A stretch of DNA of 64,000 bases, from the NCBI GenBank assembly GCA_040437565.1, contig JBDOQK010000029.1:1-64000 (forward strand). Direction: 5' to 3'. Under the pieces are notes generated by a model. The model saw only the letters and a program-made list of their open reading frames with translations, was not told where the DNA came from and searched no databases. Position numbers and translations under genes: made by a program. The stretch is from Albugo candida. Taxonomy: Eukaryota; Oomycota; Peronosporomycetes; Albuginales. Shown piece by piece: positions 35,324 to 48,169 of the stretch. Numbering within the stretch: the first letter of the stretch is position 1; every line of letters starts with the position of its first letter.

Positions 35324-36178
35324 TCATGCCCTGGGAGCTCCTTTTGCGGTATTGATCGTGGCATTCAGAGACGAAAGAAGACTACCACCCCATTTCTTAG
35401 CTTTCTTTGCAGTTTCAGCAGCAAGCTTTTTTGCTTCGTCTGCTGACATGCTCTTGGCAAAATCATACGCTTGCTCTGTTTGCTTACGAAGGAATCCATG
35501 TGAAGCTCGGTCCTCGACTTTGCTACTGGCCGTTGAATTGCGATCTTCTAAATTGCTGGTTACAGGACGCTCCAGATTTGAAGATTGAATAGCTTCTACA
35601 ATCGTCTAGATGAAACTGAGGGGACTATAAAACGAGCTTGAGTAGCTCACCCTTTCTGGTACAATCAGCAGATTGTGTTCGCCATTTTCTATCAGACAGA
35701 CTCCCTTCTTCCTTCTTTTTTCTGAAGTCATGTGTTCCTGTCTCGAATGCTTCTCTCCTAGCTTCATTACGTTCCCATTTTCTACCACGTACTTTGCCCA
35801 CTTGTCCTTCGCATACGTACAAAGGCGTAGACACTTCGTATATCAAGGGATATATTCAGCAAGTGGAGCTATTTGACGAGAATAAATACAATGCATGTAA
35901 ATTGACCTACAAAGTGGAGTCGCTCGGGCAATGACTTTGCTGTTTGAAAGTAGGGGGATGATAGCGTTGGGCGTCAGCAGATCAATGTACACTCCAAACT
36001 CATTTTGAAAAGAAAAATGAAAGTTTGAACCCAATGGAAATGCGGTCTGAAGATCCTTTAACAAGATCTCTTCTGTTGATACTTCCATCTCGAAAGCGTT
36101 GTAGCTGATCTCGTCTGACACGAGGTCCACATATTCGATCTCTTCGCTAGTGACATGATATAAAACGAAACATCGCAT
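35324..36178 (-). CDS. DIX-domain protein
   Basis: Three exons (36178-35911, 35833-35651, 35595-35324) give 240 aa in phase. Residues 1-88 match the DIX fold of Dishevelled/Axin and plant SOSEKI: VLYHVTSEEIEY, then VSTEEILLKDLQTAFPLGSN, FHFSFQNEFGVYIDL and AIIPLLSNSKVIARA. DIX domains polymerise head to tail and assemble signalling or polarity complexes. A basic middle (GRKWERNEARREAF, KKKEEGSLSDRKWR) follows. The C-terminal third is helical (AKSMSADEAKKLAAETAKKAK). No PDZ, DEP or RGS domain. It lies on the same strand as, and 42 bases before, the STK16-like pseudokinase. Confidence 0.72.
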
Positions 36179-38174
36179 CGTTTACTTAAGTGAGTAATTT
36201 CCACCTTTTCAAAGATCAAAAGATCTAAGAGTCAGTAAAAGGCGACTAACTAAATAATAGGGAGTGGACTGCAAGTAAGAGTAGCTTTCTAAATGAATTC
36301 GTATTGCTGTTGCAGTGCAAAAGAACTTTCTCCTGCCATCTATACACGTGGAGGAATGTTACCCTCCCGCGATGTTGAGCGCTAGGCGCGTAAAATAAGG
36401 AAGTCAGAAGCCTACGACACCACAGCGTGTGCGTAGCAATACATGGCGCCACTACAGCCTTCCAACGTGTTCGAAGGTATACTGACCAAATTTGGGCCAT
36501 AGTGTCCTCCCACCCAAATGAATTCCAATTCCTCTTATATCGATCGCATGTGCTATCCGGAACGCCACGATTAAAGTTCATTCGATGTATCGCAAGGAAA
36601 AGACAGGTGACTTGTAGTGTTTTTAATGGCTGATGGGTATAGCTCTCTTGTATCAATGCAGTTTATACTTAAAAAGTTCTTGGCTACCTGTCTTGATGGA
36701 TAGGCTGGTCCTAAATGGTCATCACGAATTACTCGGAAACACGGTTACACCTGCCTCAGTTACACAGTATGTGGAATGGATTTACAATTGAGTATCAAGT
36801 TGTAGGTAGCTATCGCCGTACATAATTGGTATAGTCAATGATAAATCAACTGGCCGTATTCTTCTTATAGAGTCGTTGCTATCTGGATAACGTGTTTGTA
36901 TGCACATCATAAGCAGATACAAAGCCTTCTTCTGCGTGACTAACATCAAATGCTTATCTTGTTCAATGAATGATAGGAATGTTATCAGCAAGGTTCATGG
37001 TCATATTCCTCCAAATTTTTCGATCGATGACGCATAGTTGCGCCTATTCTTATCAGTATCTTACTCGCATGCAACTAAAAAGTTATTCAGTTTTATATTC
37101 TGAGGTATTCTTGGATCTTACGCTGGACGGTGGTACGCAGCTTGAATAGCTCAGGCTAATCTCATCGTTGTACAAAGTTAGCTTGTTAATATCATTTGCA
37201 ATTGCTTATTACAAGGTCAGACTAAGACTAAATTTGAGCAGTATATCTTCTTCATCAGCGAGAAAACTCAAGCATTTTGTGGTGTAGGCCGCAAGAGGCA
37301 GTCATGAAACAAATGTGACCTACAAAGCTGTTCATTCATATAAATCTACATATTGCTGCACGTGAGAATTTATCAGAAGACCCGAGCAGTCACGACAGCC
37401 AGTTCACTACAACATCGTGCTATTTGACATTATCAAATAGACCATGGTGTCAATCATTGTGAATCAAATCTATCAAATCTTTATTTTCATTCCGACGAAC
37501 CAGTATAGGGAACACGTTGGTGTAGAATAGTTTGTAATAAGGGATTGCGATCTGAATTATCGGTAAATCGATGCGAAAGCGGATTCAACATTTGTCCTAT
37601 GTTAAGCGCAGGGGCAGCACACGTGGCGATCAACTCGATCGACACGACAGCTATGGTCACCTGTGGTCAATCTTTTAGTGGTTCTGAATAGATGTTTACC
37701 AAAAATCCAATGTTATGGAACATGTCCTCCGCCCACGTGTTGTTTTCGATCAAGTGGCGAAATATACGTCTCTACAGCGATTCTAGGCAGCAAGAATCAA
37801 TAAAATAAAAACGGGCCGCCTCATTCAACGCTATGCCGATCAGTTGATCTATAGCTCCTTGGATGAAGTTGCCGTTTTTTTGTATGGCTGAATAATAATC
37901 AGTACAATGTTGATTCGTGCATATTCAGTGTCATAAATGCCCGTACATGTACATCTCAGTATATCGCATTCCAGACGCAAGTAAAAATTACATAATATTC
38001 ATTGGTACTGCAGACACTGGTCAAAAGAATGTGTACTTCACGCCATCTTTGACAACGATCACGTCTTTTCAGGCAAACAGCAAAGTAATATATTCTTAAA
38101 TTGGCGTAATGTTATTTATCACAGCTGCATATGGTGGAGGCTCATTCGTATGCCTTGTTCAGGAAAAAAAAGTT
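36179..38174. other. Gene-poor stretch
   Basis: A 136-codon minus-strand frame (36246-36656) is open but has no recognisable motif, and other frames are full of stops. A short frame at 37917-38099 (+) is likewise unsupported. No repeats or element ends were noticed. Confidence 0.35.
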
Positions 38175-39850
38175 TCACCATATGAAAAATTGTTGATCAG
38201 ATTCATTCCCTTTATCCTTATGATCCTCCTTTTCAGTCTGCAATATTTGCCTCTCGACATGCGACCTCCACATTTGTTGACGGCCTTTCCGCTTCTTAGG
38301 TGCCTTCATGCTCCTTTCCATAGATTTCTTCATCCTTTCCTCGTATGATCTTTGCTGCTGAGTTATGCGCTCTTGACGAACCCTCTCCCGGCGCTCTCTT
38401 TCCTTCTCTTTTTCTACCTTTAGGACATAATCCTCTGGCATCTTTTCGATAACTCTTAAAAGCTCTTCAATTCGAGCTTCCAACTCGGTAAGCATGTAGA
38501 TGGTTGACAAATTGCTTTCGGCATCAAAACCACAACGTGTGTAAACATCAAGAACGTGCTCATGCAGATCCATCAGCACTTTTTCTTGTGTTGCTTCAGC
38601 ACTACCCTTGGAGGATCGAAGACATAGTTGCTGTGTCCTTTTCTCCTCGAATTCTATTTGCGCTTGTAATTCATTGATGCTATCATTCAAGATTTGCGAG
38701 CGTCTATCCATCATACTTTTTGCCTTGCTGAAATTTTGCTTCAATTCATCAAGTGTTTGCTCCGTGTCCTGACTATTTTTTATGAGAAACAAATTACTTT
38801 CCTCTAATGCCGTAAAAATATTCAAAAGCTGTTGTGGTTGCCGAAAATATAGTGGTGCCGAGTCATCGTAACTGCCACATTTGCGCTGGTTCAAATTTGA
38901 TGAGTAGGAGATGTCCAAGTTTTTGTCCATGGTGCCCTTTACTGAAAGATAACCATTTGAGCTGTTTCTCCTATCAGCGTCTTGAGCAAGTTTTCGGCAT
39001 TCGAGAGAAGATCCCATCGGTTCATCGGCATTACCCATGTCCTTCTTTGTAGAGTGATCCACGCTGAGTTCTTTTAACTTTTCCAGTTGTTCTTCCACGT
39101 ATTCTGCTGGCGTCAAGTCGTCCAGGAATGCTTTGTATTGTAAATAATCTTGAAGCTGCTCCTTTAATTTAGATACATCGCTTTCTACGCCCTGAATTTG
39201 ATGATTGAGATTCTTTATCTCAAACAGCTTATCTGTTTTTGCTTTTGTTTCTTTTTCTGCACGTTTGATTGCATCATGTGCTTTTCGATCATTATCTTTC
39301 AAGAAACTGTCGAATCGGAGTGCGTCTTCCTCGAGCATGACTTCACTCTTTTGTAACTCGATCTCTTTTGCTCTTGCTTTTTCTTCTAGTTTTCTGATTT
39401 CCTCACGTTTCGTATCCAGCGACATTTGTACAAGAAACACATCACGTTTTTTCTGAATGAAGGTATTCATGTTCTCTTTCACATGTATTCGATCATTTCC
39501 TAAAGTCCCCGCTGCAGCTGCAACAAGACCACGAGTACCTCCATGCACAGATATTGGAAAGGCTTCATTCTCAGACCGCTGCTCTTCGAAAGTTAGAAGA
39601 GATCAATATGTGATAGAAAGAATTACATTGTTCTGAGACCGAAGCATCTGAATCTGTCCAACTTTTGATGAAGCTGTGAATTTTTCATATATAGAAAGTT
39701 TGCTTTGATGTTCCTTAAGCTAAAATACACTACTTCAGCTAACAATAATTCCAATCATCAGCTTACCTCTTTCTTAGAGGCCTTCTCCTTTTCACGCATA
39801 TATTGTATTTCATCATCGGTTGGTAGCGTAAAAGGATTCGACGTTGGCAT
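38175..39850 (-). CDS. CFAP100: CFAP100 (CCDC37/MIA1)-type axonemal coiled-coil protein
   Basis: Three exons (39850-39767, 39719-39627, 39581-38175) give 527 aa. The DUF4200-type core is clear at about residues 85-200: FIQKKRDVFLVQMSLDTKRE, KSEVMLEEDALRFDSFLK and NDRKAHDAIKRAEKETK, then YKAFLDDLTPAEYVEEQLE. This is the CFAP100 family, which in Chlamydomonas (MIA1) works with CFAP73 (MIA2) to control the inner dynein arm f/I1. Long coiled coils follow, and a basic C-terminus (KAPKKRKGRQQMWRSHVE). Role: flagellar motility of zoospores. Start at MPTSNPFTLPTDDEIQYMR, shared by CFAP100 proteins in style. It is divergent from the SPEF2-type gene with a 177-base shared upstream region. Confidence 0.85.
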
Positions 39851-40027
39851 TTTTCGTTAAGGGAGCAGCAATATGTCGGCAATTGGTCGGTGCATTCGTT
39901 ACAAGAATCACCGAAGGCGAAAAATAGACTTGCGCATTCGCCTCAACTAATTTCACCTCCACTTACTTTAATGCCTACATGTTGTGGCCGAAAATAAAAA
40001 AGCAATTATAGACACACTATTGATTCT
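39851..40027. promoter_or_regulatory. Bidirectional promoter of two flagellar genes
   Basis: Only 177 bases separate the divergent starts of the CFAP100-type and SPEF2-type genes. It must therefore hold both promoters, and could drive joint expression during zoospore formation. A near-repeat (CACCGAAGGCGAAAAATAGA and TGGCCGAAAATAAAAA) is visible, but no known element can be assigned. Confidence 0.5.
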
Positions 40028-43000
40028 ATGCCCCTTGGGAGCCGAAACCCATTGATAGCAAAATCGACTCAGATGGACGAAGAGCTAGTACTCTTACAGT
40101 GGCTAAACTCTAGCTTTAAACTACACGAGCGTGTCGTAGATCTTGAGAAAGATTTGTGTGATGGCTTTATTTTTGCACAGATTTTACATCAGAGTGGTCT
40201 GGAACCAAACTTGAGAAAATATGAATCGAGTTCTGGATGGCTGGATGATGATCGTCGGGCTCATAACATAAAGCTATTATGGAAGCGCTTTAGGATCATT
40301 GGTCACGACATACCAATGAGCCTTCTACAGTGCATGATGTCAGGGGACCGTTCAGTAATCTACCGGATACTAAAGACAATGAAAACGATATGCGGGAGAC
40401 GCATAAAATCTATTGCGTGTGGGGAACGCGGCTCAGGTTTGTCGGAAAGTCAGACGCCAATAAGAGACATTGAGACGCCTATACGAGTGCGTAACGTGGG
40501 GCGCGAATCAATCGAACCATTTTAACCTTTTGATACAGTGCACCACTACCTCTTTTAATGGAAACAAGATTCACAGCAATTATTCACTGACGACAAAGAA
40601 TTTCCGCCTGAAGCACGATATGAGAAGTAAAGAAGATAGGTATCGGAATGATAATAAGGCAAGTCCTTTGAACTTAATATGAATACACTACACAAAGGCT
40701 TGTAGAGAGAGAAAAATCCCGAGAAAAGGAAGTTTAAGTATGCGGATGCCAAGAGACAACAAAGAAAGCGCTTTGAGAATGAAAGGAATCGAAAGGAGGT
40801 GATCGATCATTTGCGTGAGTTTGATGAACAAGTCCAATCATCGCCAACAGATAATGACGGTCAGAGTACTGACGCATTTGAATCATATGACGATCACGGA
40901 CTCTCAAAGTATCACGAGGCGAAGCCATTGAATAGACTGAAGCTGATGAAAGAACTTCGCAATCAATATCAACCCCGAATGATCCAGCAAGTAATTACAC
41001 ACAATATCGAACACCAAAGTTCAGGATACCCTAAGGTTTGTTTCAAGATTTTTATTAAGATGATTAGTCATGAATAGGATTGACCATTTCTGTTCCTAGA
41101 CAACACAAACAAAGAAATCTATGCGCGAAAATACCTCAATTTTTAGTGTCAGCGAGAAGTCTCTTGTCTCTAAGAGAGAGGATACAAATAAAAACGTATC
41201 GATATTCACCTTCCGAAACGAAATCAATATGAGCGCTTGTGACGTTTACTTGTTGAGTCAGCGAGATCAACTGGATGCTCACGACAAAAAGATGCGTGTT
41301 GCAAGCGTAAATAGACAGGCAAAAATGTTAGAAGCCTATAAAGACTTTGTGGGTTCAAAGAAACGTTCCGACCGCAATGTTATCCAAGATTTGTGCAGTC
41401 AATTCGTGGGAAAAATAATTTGCCTTACACTTGCCATTGTATCAGAAGCACAAGAAAACGAGATGACAGAAGAGAGATATGTCACACTTAGAAATGAACA
41501 CATGCATTTGGATTCCGTGAAAATTGAAACAGGTAAACATATATCTCTTGATATGGGTTGTGAAATGATCAAAGAAGATATTCTGGATGCTGAGCATATG
41601 TTCACGTCTTGGCATATACGTGCTGATGATCAGCTCTTCGGAGAATGCTCAACAAAATCAAATATACCAGCATACCCTCCAGTCGAAGTTTTATTCTCGA
41701 ATGTTGTTACCGGGTGGCTTGAGAGTATGTATGAGAGGACCTCACAATTAGCAGAAAGAACTTGGCCATCTTTGTGTGGATTCAAGACTGTCGCTATGTA
41801 CACGTACGAAGTAGGTACAATATCAAGAATTTCTACAAAAAAAATTGCTGCACAACGCAAGATGCATTATCTCGAGCTAGACAATGTACTGGAAATCTGT
41901 GCGGATAGCAGCAGCATGTTGGAGAAAAGTGAATGCACAGAGCCATCGGAGTTTTACAAGGTTAGCGTAATTGTACTACATGCAAAACTTATTCATGTTT
42001 TGCGATAGCGATGGTTATTGCCTTATCAAGCCAAAGTCACAAGCTATCGACAAAAAAATCAGGAGATTCCCGAACTTTTAGCGAGTGAAGTAATGATAGC
42101 CGCTATCAGAGCATGTCGAGAAAATAATGACCATCTGTCTGGATGTGTACTAGAAAATTTTCCACGGTTAGTGCTGTCGCGAAGCCAATGACATTTTGCT
42201 GATCTAAATTACCATTGACAAGATCTATAGTTCAGCTCAGACAACTCGAAAAAGCCTACTTAGCAGATTTTATTCCAGACCCAGCAACACAAGCGCACTC
42301 TTTAGCATCCAGTGATATTTTTTTTGATACTTTACAAAAAGAGCGCACTTCTACACCTCTCCCACCTCATGACTACATACTCCAATCGGTGGATGCAGTG
42401 ATTAGAGTGCTGGGTGATGATTCTGCATTCACGCCACAAAGTGGAATGCAGACTACCTCAAGCGACGAAATCTCGCATGTTAAAGCTACGGATGTTCAAG
42501 GCATTATAAAAGACAATCGCATGTGCAATTCAAATGGGATTTCACTGTCTGTAGAATTATTCGGTGTTCACAATCGCTTATTGCAGGTTTATATATTATA
42601 TCATTGCTGTACACCCGAATATGGACTAATATGAGCTGTTTGAAGATCAACATCAGTGGTATGCATGAAGCTGTTGCTCTCGAGGCTATGCATGTAGCCA
42701 TTGAATGTTTTACAAGTGAGACGTTTCAGCCTAGAGCAACTTCGGAGTTCTGCAATCATACTTATTACCCGCCCATGTATATGACAGCTCGAAAAAAACG
42801 TCGAGATAAGGCGTCTGTATCTGATCAGCTTTATTGGCTAAATGCCGAGAAACAGCTTCAGATCGGTGAAAAGGATATTGTGTCTTTTTCCGCTGAATTC
42901 AAACAGGTATCATGGCTGAAAACATATCTATATTGAATGTTTATTTAACTTGATTCTCACAGATCAATAAGAAGTATAATGACGAAATCGTTTTGCTGCT

Positions 43001-45029
43001 TTCCACAATATTCACGGGAATAAGAATGATTGCAGAAAAATGCCAGAAGTTTGAGCAAGATATACGGAACATTTTGAATGTACAGCAGACTTTACAACAA
43101 AAGCTTGATCAAGCATTGTCAAGGCCGGAAAAGCGGGAGGAGATAAATATATCATTACATGACATGTACAATATTCTCGAGGTTGAATTGGGCGATATTG
43201 TCGACAACAGTCGTGTGAAGGCAAATCTATGGTCAGAGAAGTTTGTATTGCCTAGTTTCACAGAAGACTCCCACCTGGCAAATATTAGAGAAGTATTTCT
43301 TTCTTTAGTCCGTCCACTTTGTGAAAAATTAGTTGAGAGAACGATGAAGCGCATCCATACAATCGAGACAAATATGTACGCCAGGCTACCGTTCTTGCGG
43401 TCTGAAAAAGAAAATATTGCGGCACCTCGTGTTCTGGAGAATACCCCTTTGATTTCTGTTATCCACGAGATAATGAATCTATCGAAAGGAAAACAAGATT
43501 CGAACATGTTCGAGCTCCTTCATAGCTTAAATGATTCAATATCAACGCTGTACCATCAAAATGAATTTACCGATAAAACGATAATACCTGACTCAGCTGA
43601 AGAGCAGGAATGCAATCGAAGTAACATGATTAGCGAAGATAATGCTGCATGGACTAGCGTTGAGTATACTCAGCCAACGGAGCAAACGTCGTATGATTCT
43701 GCTTTAAATTCGTCCGAAGACATTGATACGCTTCTCTGCAGGACTGCTGTGTGGCAAAGTGAAATTGGAAATCTTTTGTATCAAATCTATGCTTTGTGTC
43801 ACATGATTTCGTCAATCGTTCAAATCGTGGACGAAGTGTTTGTGGGTGAAATATTGGAATTTGATGAGCTCATAATTATTAATACCAAGCGGCAATTCCA
43901 GGATATAGCCGGGATGATGAAAGACCTGAGTTTAGAATACGAACACAGCACGAAACAAGCTACGAGGCACTTCAACTGGCCGCTGTCACGTGTTGAAGTT
44001 ACTCGTAGTTTTTCTCTACTTTCTTTGCATTTGCCAAGTATCTGCTCTTCGAATTTCCTATCGTTATCTCAAGTAAAGTTACTGATTCAAGAATTCAGGT
44101 CGTTTGACAGAGATGACATCGACGTTACAAGTTTTGCGAAAATCGTTCACGAATGCAGCAGCATGTATGACTTTCCAGAGAAATGGCAAGAATCGCTTTC
44201 AGTTGTTAGCCTTGCACACAGCTTCATTTCAGGGAATAACCTTATCTATTGGAAGTCAGTCATTTTATCTATTTTGCGAGTTCAGTTCACCAACTTTCCA
44301 TCACTGCAAGTGTCAGAAGACTATTGCAAGAAGTTGATAGCACATTTTTGTTCTCAAAACAATAGGCCAACGTTCATGGCCTTTATAAGAAGCTCGCTCA
44401 GTTTTGAAGACTTTGTCAAATTGCCTATATGGTTTGATACGAGTGAACGCTTCGATAAAGAGTTCGAAATTGGCAAGGAAATCACTGCAGTCATATTCAA
44501 ACTGATCGAAACTCCTATGATTGGAATAAATGAACCGCGGAACCCGTCTTGTACAATGCAATCAATTTTCTGGCACATCAACGCTACCATCTCCAACCCA
44601 TCAATCAGGCATTCTCATTTATTTGCACATGGAAATACGCGTCATGTCCAAAATCTTAATCGAGTGCTACCAAATTACTGTTTGGGCATCTTTAGAGGTG
44701 CAGCAATCGTTAGTACGCTCATACAGACGGATACTTTAGTTGATACTGGAAGTCTAACACAATATTTGCCACACGATGAGCCAATAACGCGAGAGTGTGC
44801 GGCTGATGCACTTCGCGTTCTTCTTGAGGTATCCAACCATTCTGCGCTCGGGTTTGATTTCGACTATGTCAATGAGTGTGCAACGAAGCTAAAGAAGTTC
44901 TACATTCAAAATCAGGATGTGTCGTATGTTACAATTGCTGGAGAAGACACTGTACAGAATTCGCATATTGCTTCCCGTCTGTCACTTCAAGATCCCTTTC
45001 GTTCACTTGCAGCCGTTAGTCAGGATTGA
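40028..45029 (+). CDS. SPEF2: SPEF2/CPC1-type central-apparatus protein
   Basis: A large multi-exon gene. The first exon (to about 40510) encodes an N-terminal calponin-homology-like domain (LLQWLNSSFKLHERVVDLEKD, then GFIFAQILHQSGLEPNL), as in SPEF2/CPC1, which builds the C1b projection of the axonemal central pair. Basic coiled-coil text follows (40720-41035), then 41121-41960, then a degenerate adenylate-kinase-like stretch around 42040-42160 (GCVLENFPR, as in GxVLDGFP). Blocks at about 42650-42906 and 42963-45029 are joined by an intron that keeps phase. The last exon alone is 689 codons and matches the helical C-terminal half of SPEF2. I count about seven exons; several junctions between 40510 and 42650 are not resolved. 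It is head to head with CFAP100. Confidence 0.72.
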
Positions 45030-45094
45030 TTGACTAAAATATAACATATTTCCTCCTCTTCGCGCAATCTGCGAAACCGTACAATTGACGCTAC

Positions 45095-45570
45095 TCAGTC
45101 GCTTTCGAGCAATAAAATGCATTCAGCACTTGTGCATATCTGATCCCAACCGATGACAACAGGACTTTCGTCAAAATCGGTGAACGCATCTTCTTTAAAC
45201 ATTGCGCTAAATTTTGTAAAATCTTGCGTGCTGCTTCTTTCATTATCTAATAATAGCAAGAGAAAGCGGTATCTCACAATAATTGTGAGCGGACACGAGC
45301 AAAATGAGTCGAAATTTTGGTGATATTCTCAAGAATGGAAAAGAAATTAGGAATGTGACAAATACGGTCTGTAAAAGTGATCAGCTACCTTATTTTATCA
45401 TGGGTGTCTGCTGATAGTATGTTCATTGTTGCTGAATCCGAAGGAGGTGCGGGACCAAGTGCAAGATTTGCTGGAATGGGTAGAAAATCAAGTATACAAG
45501 AGTCACCTCCCACAATTAGACAGGTTTTGACGAAGCTTTGTCGCCTGAATTATTTATGCTGACGTGCTCT
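45095..45570 (-). CDS. Uncharacterised two-exon coding region
   Basis: Minus-strand blocks about 45570-45389 and 45272-45095 join in phase across an intron with GTAGCT donor and TTGTGAG acceptor. The encoded text includes LALGPAPPSDSATMNILSA, then DKIRYRFLLLLLDNERSS and DESPVVIGWDQICTSAE, ending at a TAG after LLLESD. The start lies upstream and is unresolved. I do not recognise the family. It converges on the SPEF2-type gene 65 bases away. The opposite strand also has open frames here, but they do not splice. Confidence 0.35.
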
Positions 45571-46869
45571 GGCAATGAATGTCCAGCCTGAAGTTTATCA
45601 GACCATCTCATGCACAGGATACCTTTTGCCTCATTTTGCAACTTTACTTCCTCATACAGAACGTGAGAAATATGCGTGACATACAAGCCACTTGGTGATA
45701 AGGTTCATACTTATGTACGGTAGCCTCAAGCTCCTAGCGGGACACCACTGCGTATCGAATTCGCTATTCGAATGCCGAGCTCTTATCCCGCAGAAAGTCC
45801 AGTCATATCGTGCATTCAAGGGGGAGAGGTATATGTGCCCAACAGGTTACCTTCGGTGCTATCATTTTCTTTGTTGATGTCCGAAAGCATCTTCATCCAA
45901 TTGGAGCGAATCAGAATTCGCTTACATTACACAAGCGATCAGGAAAAAAAAATCTTACTTCCCTCGTGCAAAAACTATGCATACACGTCGGTGGTTGTAA
46001 CTCGAATACACCTATATGGCAAGACCAGTCGAGCCATTGTAATCACACTATTCGATGAATTATTGACTGGCAATGTACCTTAGCGACTCTGTAGGGCACA
46101 AGAACGATGCGACTTTGGAAACGAACGTACGAGTTTCCGTGTCACAATCAATGCTGGTGTGTATCGTTTGAATGGAGATGTGTGTGATTCAACTTCGCTC
46201 CACGTCCACCGTAGAAAAAAACAGGATTACAAGTTTTGAAAGATGAAGTTGAACTTGACAACAAGATTGTGAATGCTGGTACCACTTTTAAGCTCTTCTT
46301 TGATCTCGTCTATCATTCAATTATAGTCCCTTTTATAGTCGAAAAATCTGATCATGAAGTGGCACCTTGGAAATCTAGTATTCGAGAGATTTTGTGGTCT
46401 GTATGTCGATCCCTGCAGGCAAAATCTGGGCTGCTTCCAACATGAATTTTGAACGATCTTAGGAGCTAAATGTGATAAAAATGATCGGTACTGGATCTAG
46501 GTGAGTAAAGCCATCATTTTTCACTTACGATATGAAAAATGGACTACACATAGCTGCAATGTCTACTTGGCACATTGGCGAGGGACCGAAGTGGCCACAA
46601 AAATGTACGCTTGACTTCTGGATACTCCCGATTCGTTCTTTAATTAGCTCAGCGCAAAAGCTTTACAGGATGTAATGAAGCCGCGAACAGGGAATTCAAT
46701 GCTGAAATAGCAATTGTATCGCTTGTTGGATCTCATCCATCTCTCGTTATTTGCCTCGCAGTGTCGTTACAACCTTTGAGTATTATAATGGAGTATTTAC
46801 CATTTTCGCTTTTGTAAGATAACTTTTATCATGATTCATGGTCATCATTAATATCTTCAAGGCAACCAG
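45571..46869. other. Unresolved stretch upstream of the TKL kinase
   Basis: Several plus-strand frames (45772-46083, 46236-46445) look weakly coding and may be decayed N-terminal exons of the kinase that follows. No motif supports them. Confidence 0.25.
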
Positions 46870-47787
46870 TGAATGTATCAAGGCGGCACAGGTCTCAGAA
46901 AGATCAGTACCATTATTCCTGTCGAATTGGGCAAAAAAAGTGACCATTATGGTAAATTGACGAGTAATATCTTTATCACGGAATTTAACTGTTGCATCAG
47001 CTCGACATTGCCAAGGGACTACAATACTTGCATACATTCAATGTCGTTCATCGGTAATGATACTAATTTCATGCAAAGGCACGAGCTGACGAGTGAGGCG
47101 ATAGAGATATCAAATCACTGTAAGAAGTACGAGGTCGCGCTGGAGTCTGTCTCAATGCTATCGCATACTTGAAGGAATATTCTGATCAACTCAGAAGGCC
47201 GAGCAAAAGTCGCAGGTACTCGCACTTTTTATCAGTATCTCAATCTTATGAGCGAGACCTTAGATTTTGGAGTTGCTCGTGTTGCTCATTCTGAGCACAT
47301 GACAGGATCTTGTGGAACATATCAATGGATGGCACCGTATGCATGAGCTACATTGATATGTGCTCTCAATTATCATTCTGTGATCTTAGGGAAGTAATGA
47401 TTAGTGTCCAATACTCCGTTAGTGCCGACGTATACAGGTAGTATCGTCGATTGTATGCGGTGAAAACAGCTCACTTTTCTTCTCTCAGCCTTGCCGTTGT
47501 TCTTTGGGAGATATGCGAAATCTCGGCACCATTTGCAAACCTCCCGCAAGGTTATATCCCGATAGCTGTGGTTAATGAAAAAAAGCGACCGAATTTTACG
47601 AACAGGACGCCACCGGTGCGTGAATTGCTGGCTTTCTCTGACTTTCTGCTCAAATCAGCACTTATAGTCATTGCAAAGTCTTATCTCTCACTGCTGGCAA
47701 GAAAATCCCAAACTTCGGCCAACAGCAGCAGATGTTGCTCTAACTCTGAGTGCTATATTAGAGGATATGATCAATACCACAAAATAA
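46870..47787 (+). pseudogene. TKL-type protein kinase, damaged catalytic loop
   Basis: The C-lobe of a tyrosine-kinase-like Ser/Thr kinase is clear when four introns are removed. Blocks: up to 47215 (RNILINSEGRAKVA), 47264-47336 (DFGVARVAHSEHMTGSCGTY, then QWMAP), 47390-47437 (EVMISVQYSVSADVYS), 47489-47615 (LAVVLWEICEISAPFANLP) and 47668-47787 (HCWQENPKLRPTAADVALTL). All four junctions keep phase, so splicing signals are preserved. Just before RNIL, however, the text reads SMLSHT, stop, RNIL: about ten codons carrying the HRDLKS motif are missing and a TGA is present. The N-lobe is not identifiable. It is probably a recently inactivated gene; a sequencing error in the loop is possible. Confidence 0.7.
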
Positions 47788-48169
47788 ATGTATTGACCTG
47801 ATATATCCGTTCTGCTTACTTGCACAAGCTGTTAACGACTGCATGAGTTTTTACATGCTAGTGTTTGTTCTTACGAGTAAATCTATCAGGTAGTAATTGC
47901 GCTTCCTTATTACCAAAACGTGTAGCACGGTGACGTCTAAATCACGGAAATTTATTAACGAATCCAGGGATCATTGGGGGTGGTATTCTTTGGCTCTCTC
48001 AGTAACTCAGAAAGAACCTCGACTTAATCATACTCATTAGATTGAAATGGCCTCATGCCAGTCCGTCCATCATATAGCCCATTGTGTTAGACGTTATTAG
48101 ATTTCGACTGACTGCAATATACTAAGACTACATTGATTCGTGCTAAGGTCATTTGAAGTTTCTAATCTT
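47788..48169. other. Spacer, nothing recognised
   Basis: Downstream of the kinase stop codon and upstream of the LINE remnant; all frames are short. Confidence 0.35.

Noticed and set aside
36246-36656. 136-codon minus-strand ORF as a gene
   Set aside because: No motif, no in-phase neighbouring exon, and composition (Trp/Cys/His-rich) suggests a chance frame.
45304-45562. Plus-strand ORFs opposite 45095-45570
   Set aside because: They do not splice, whereas the minus-strand blocks join in phase; still a low-confidence choice.
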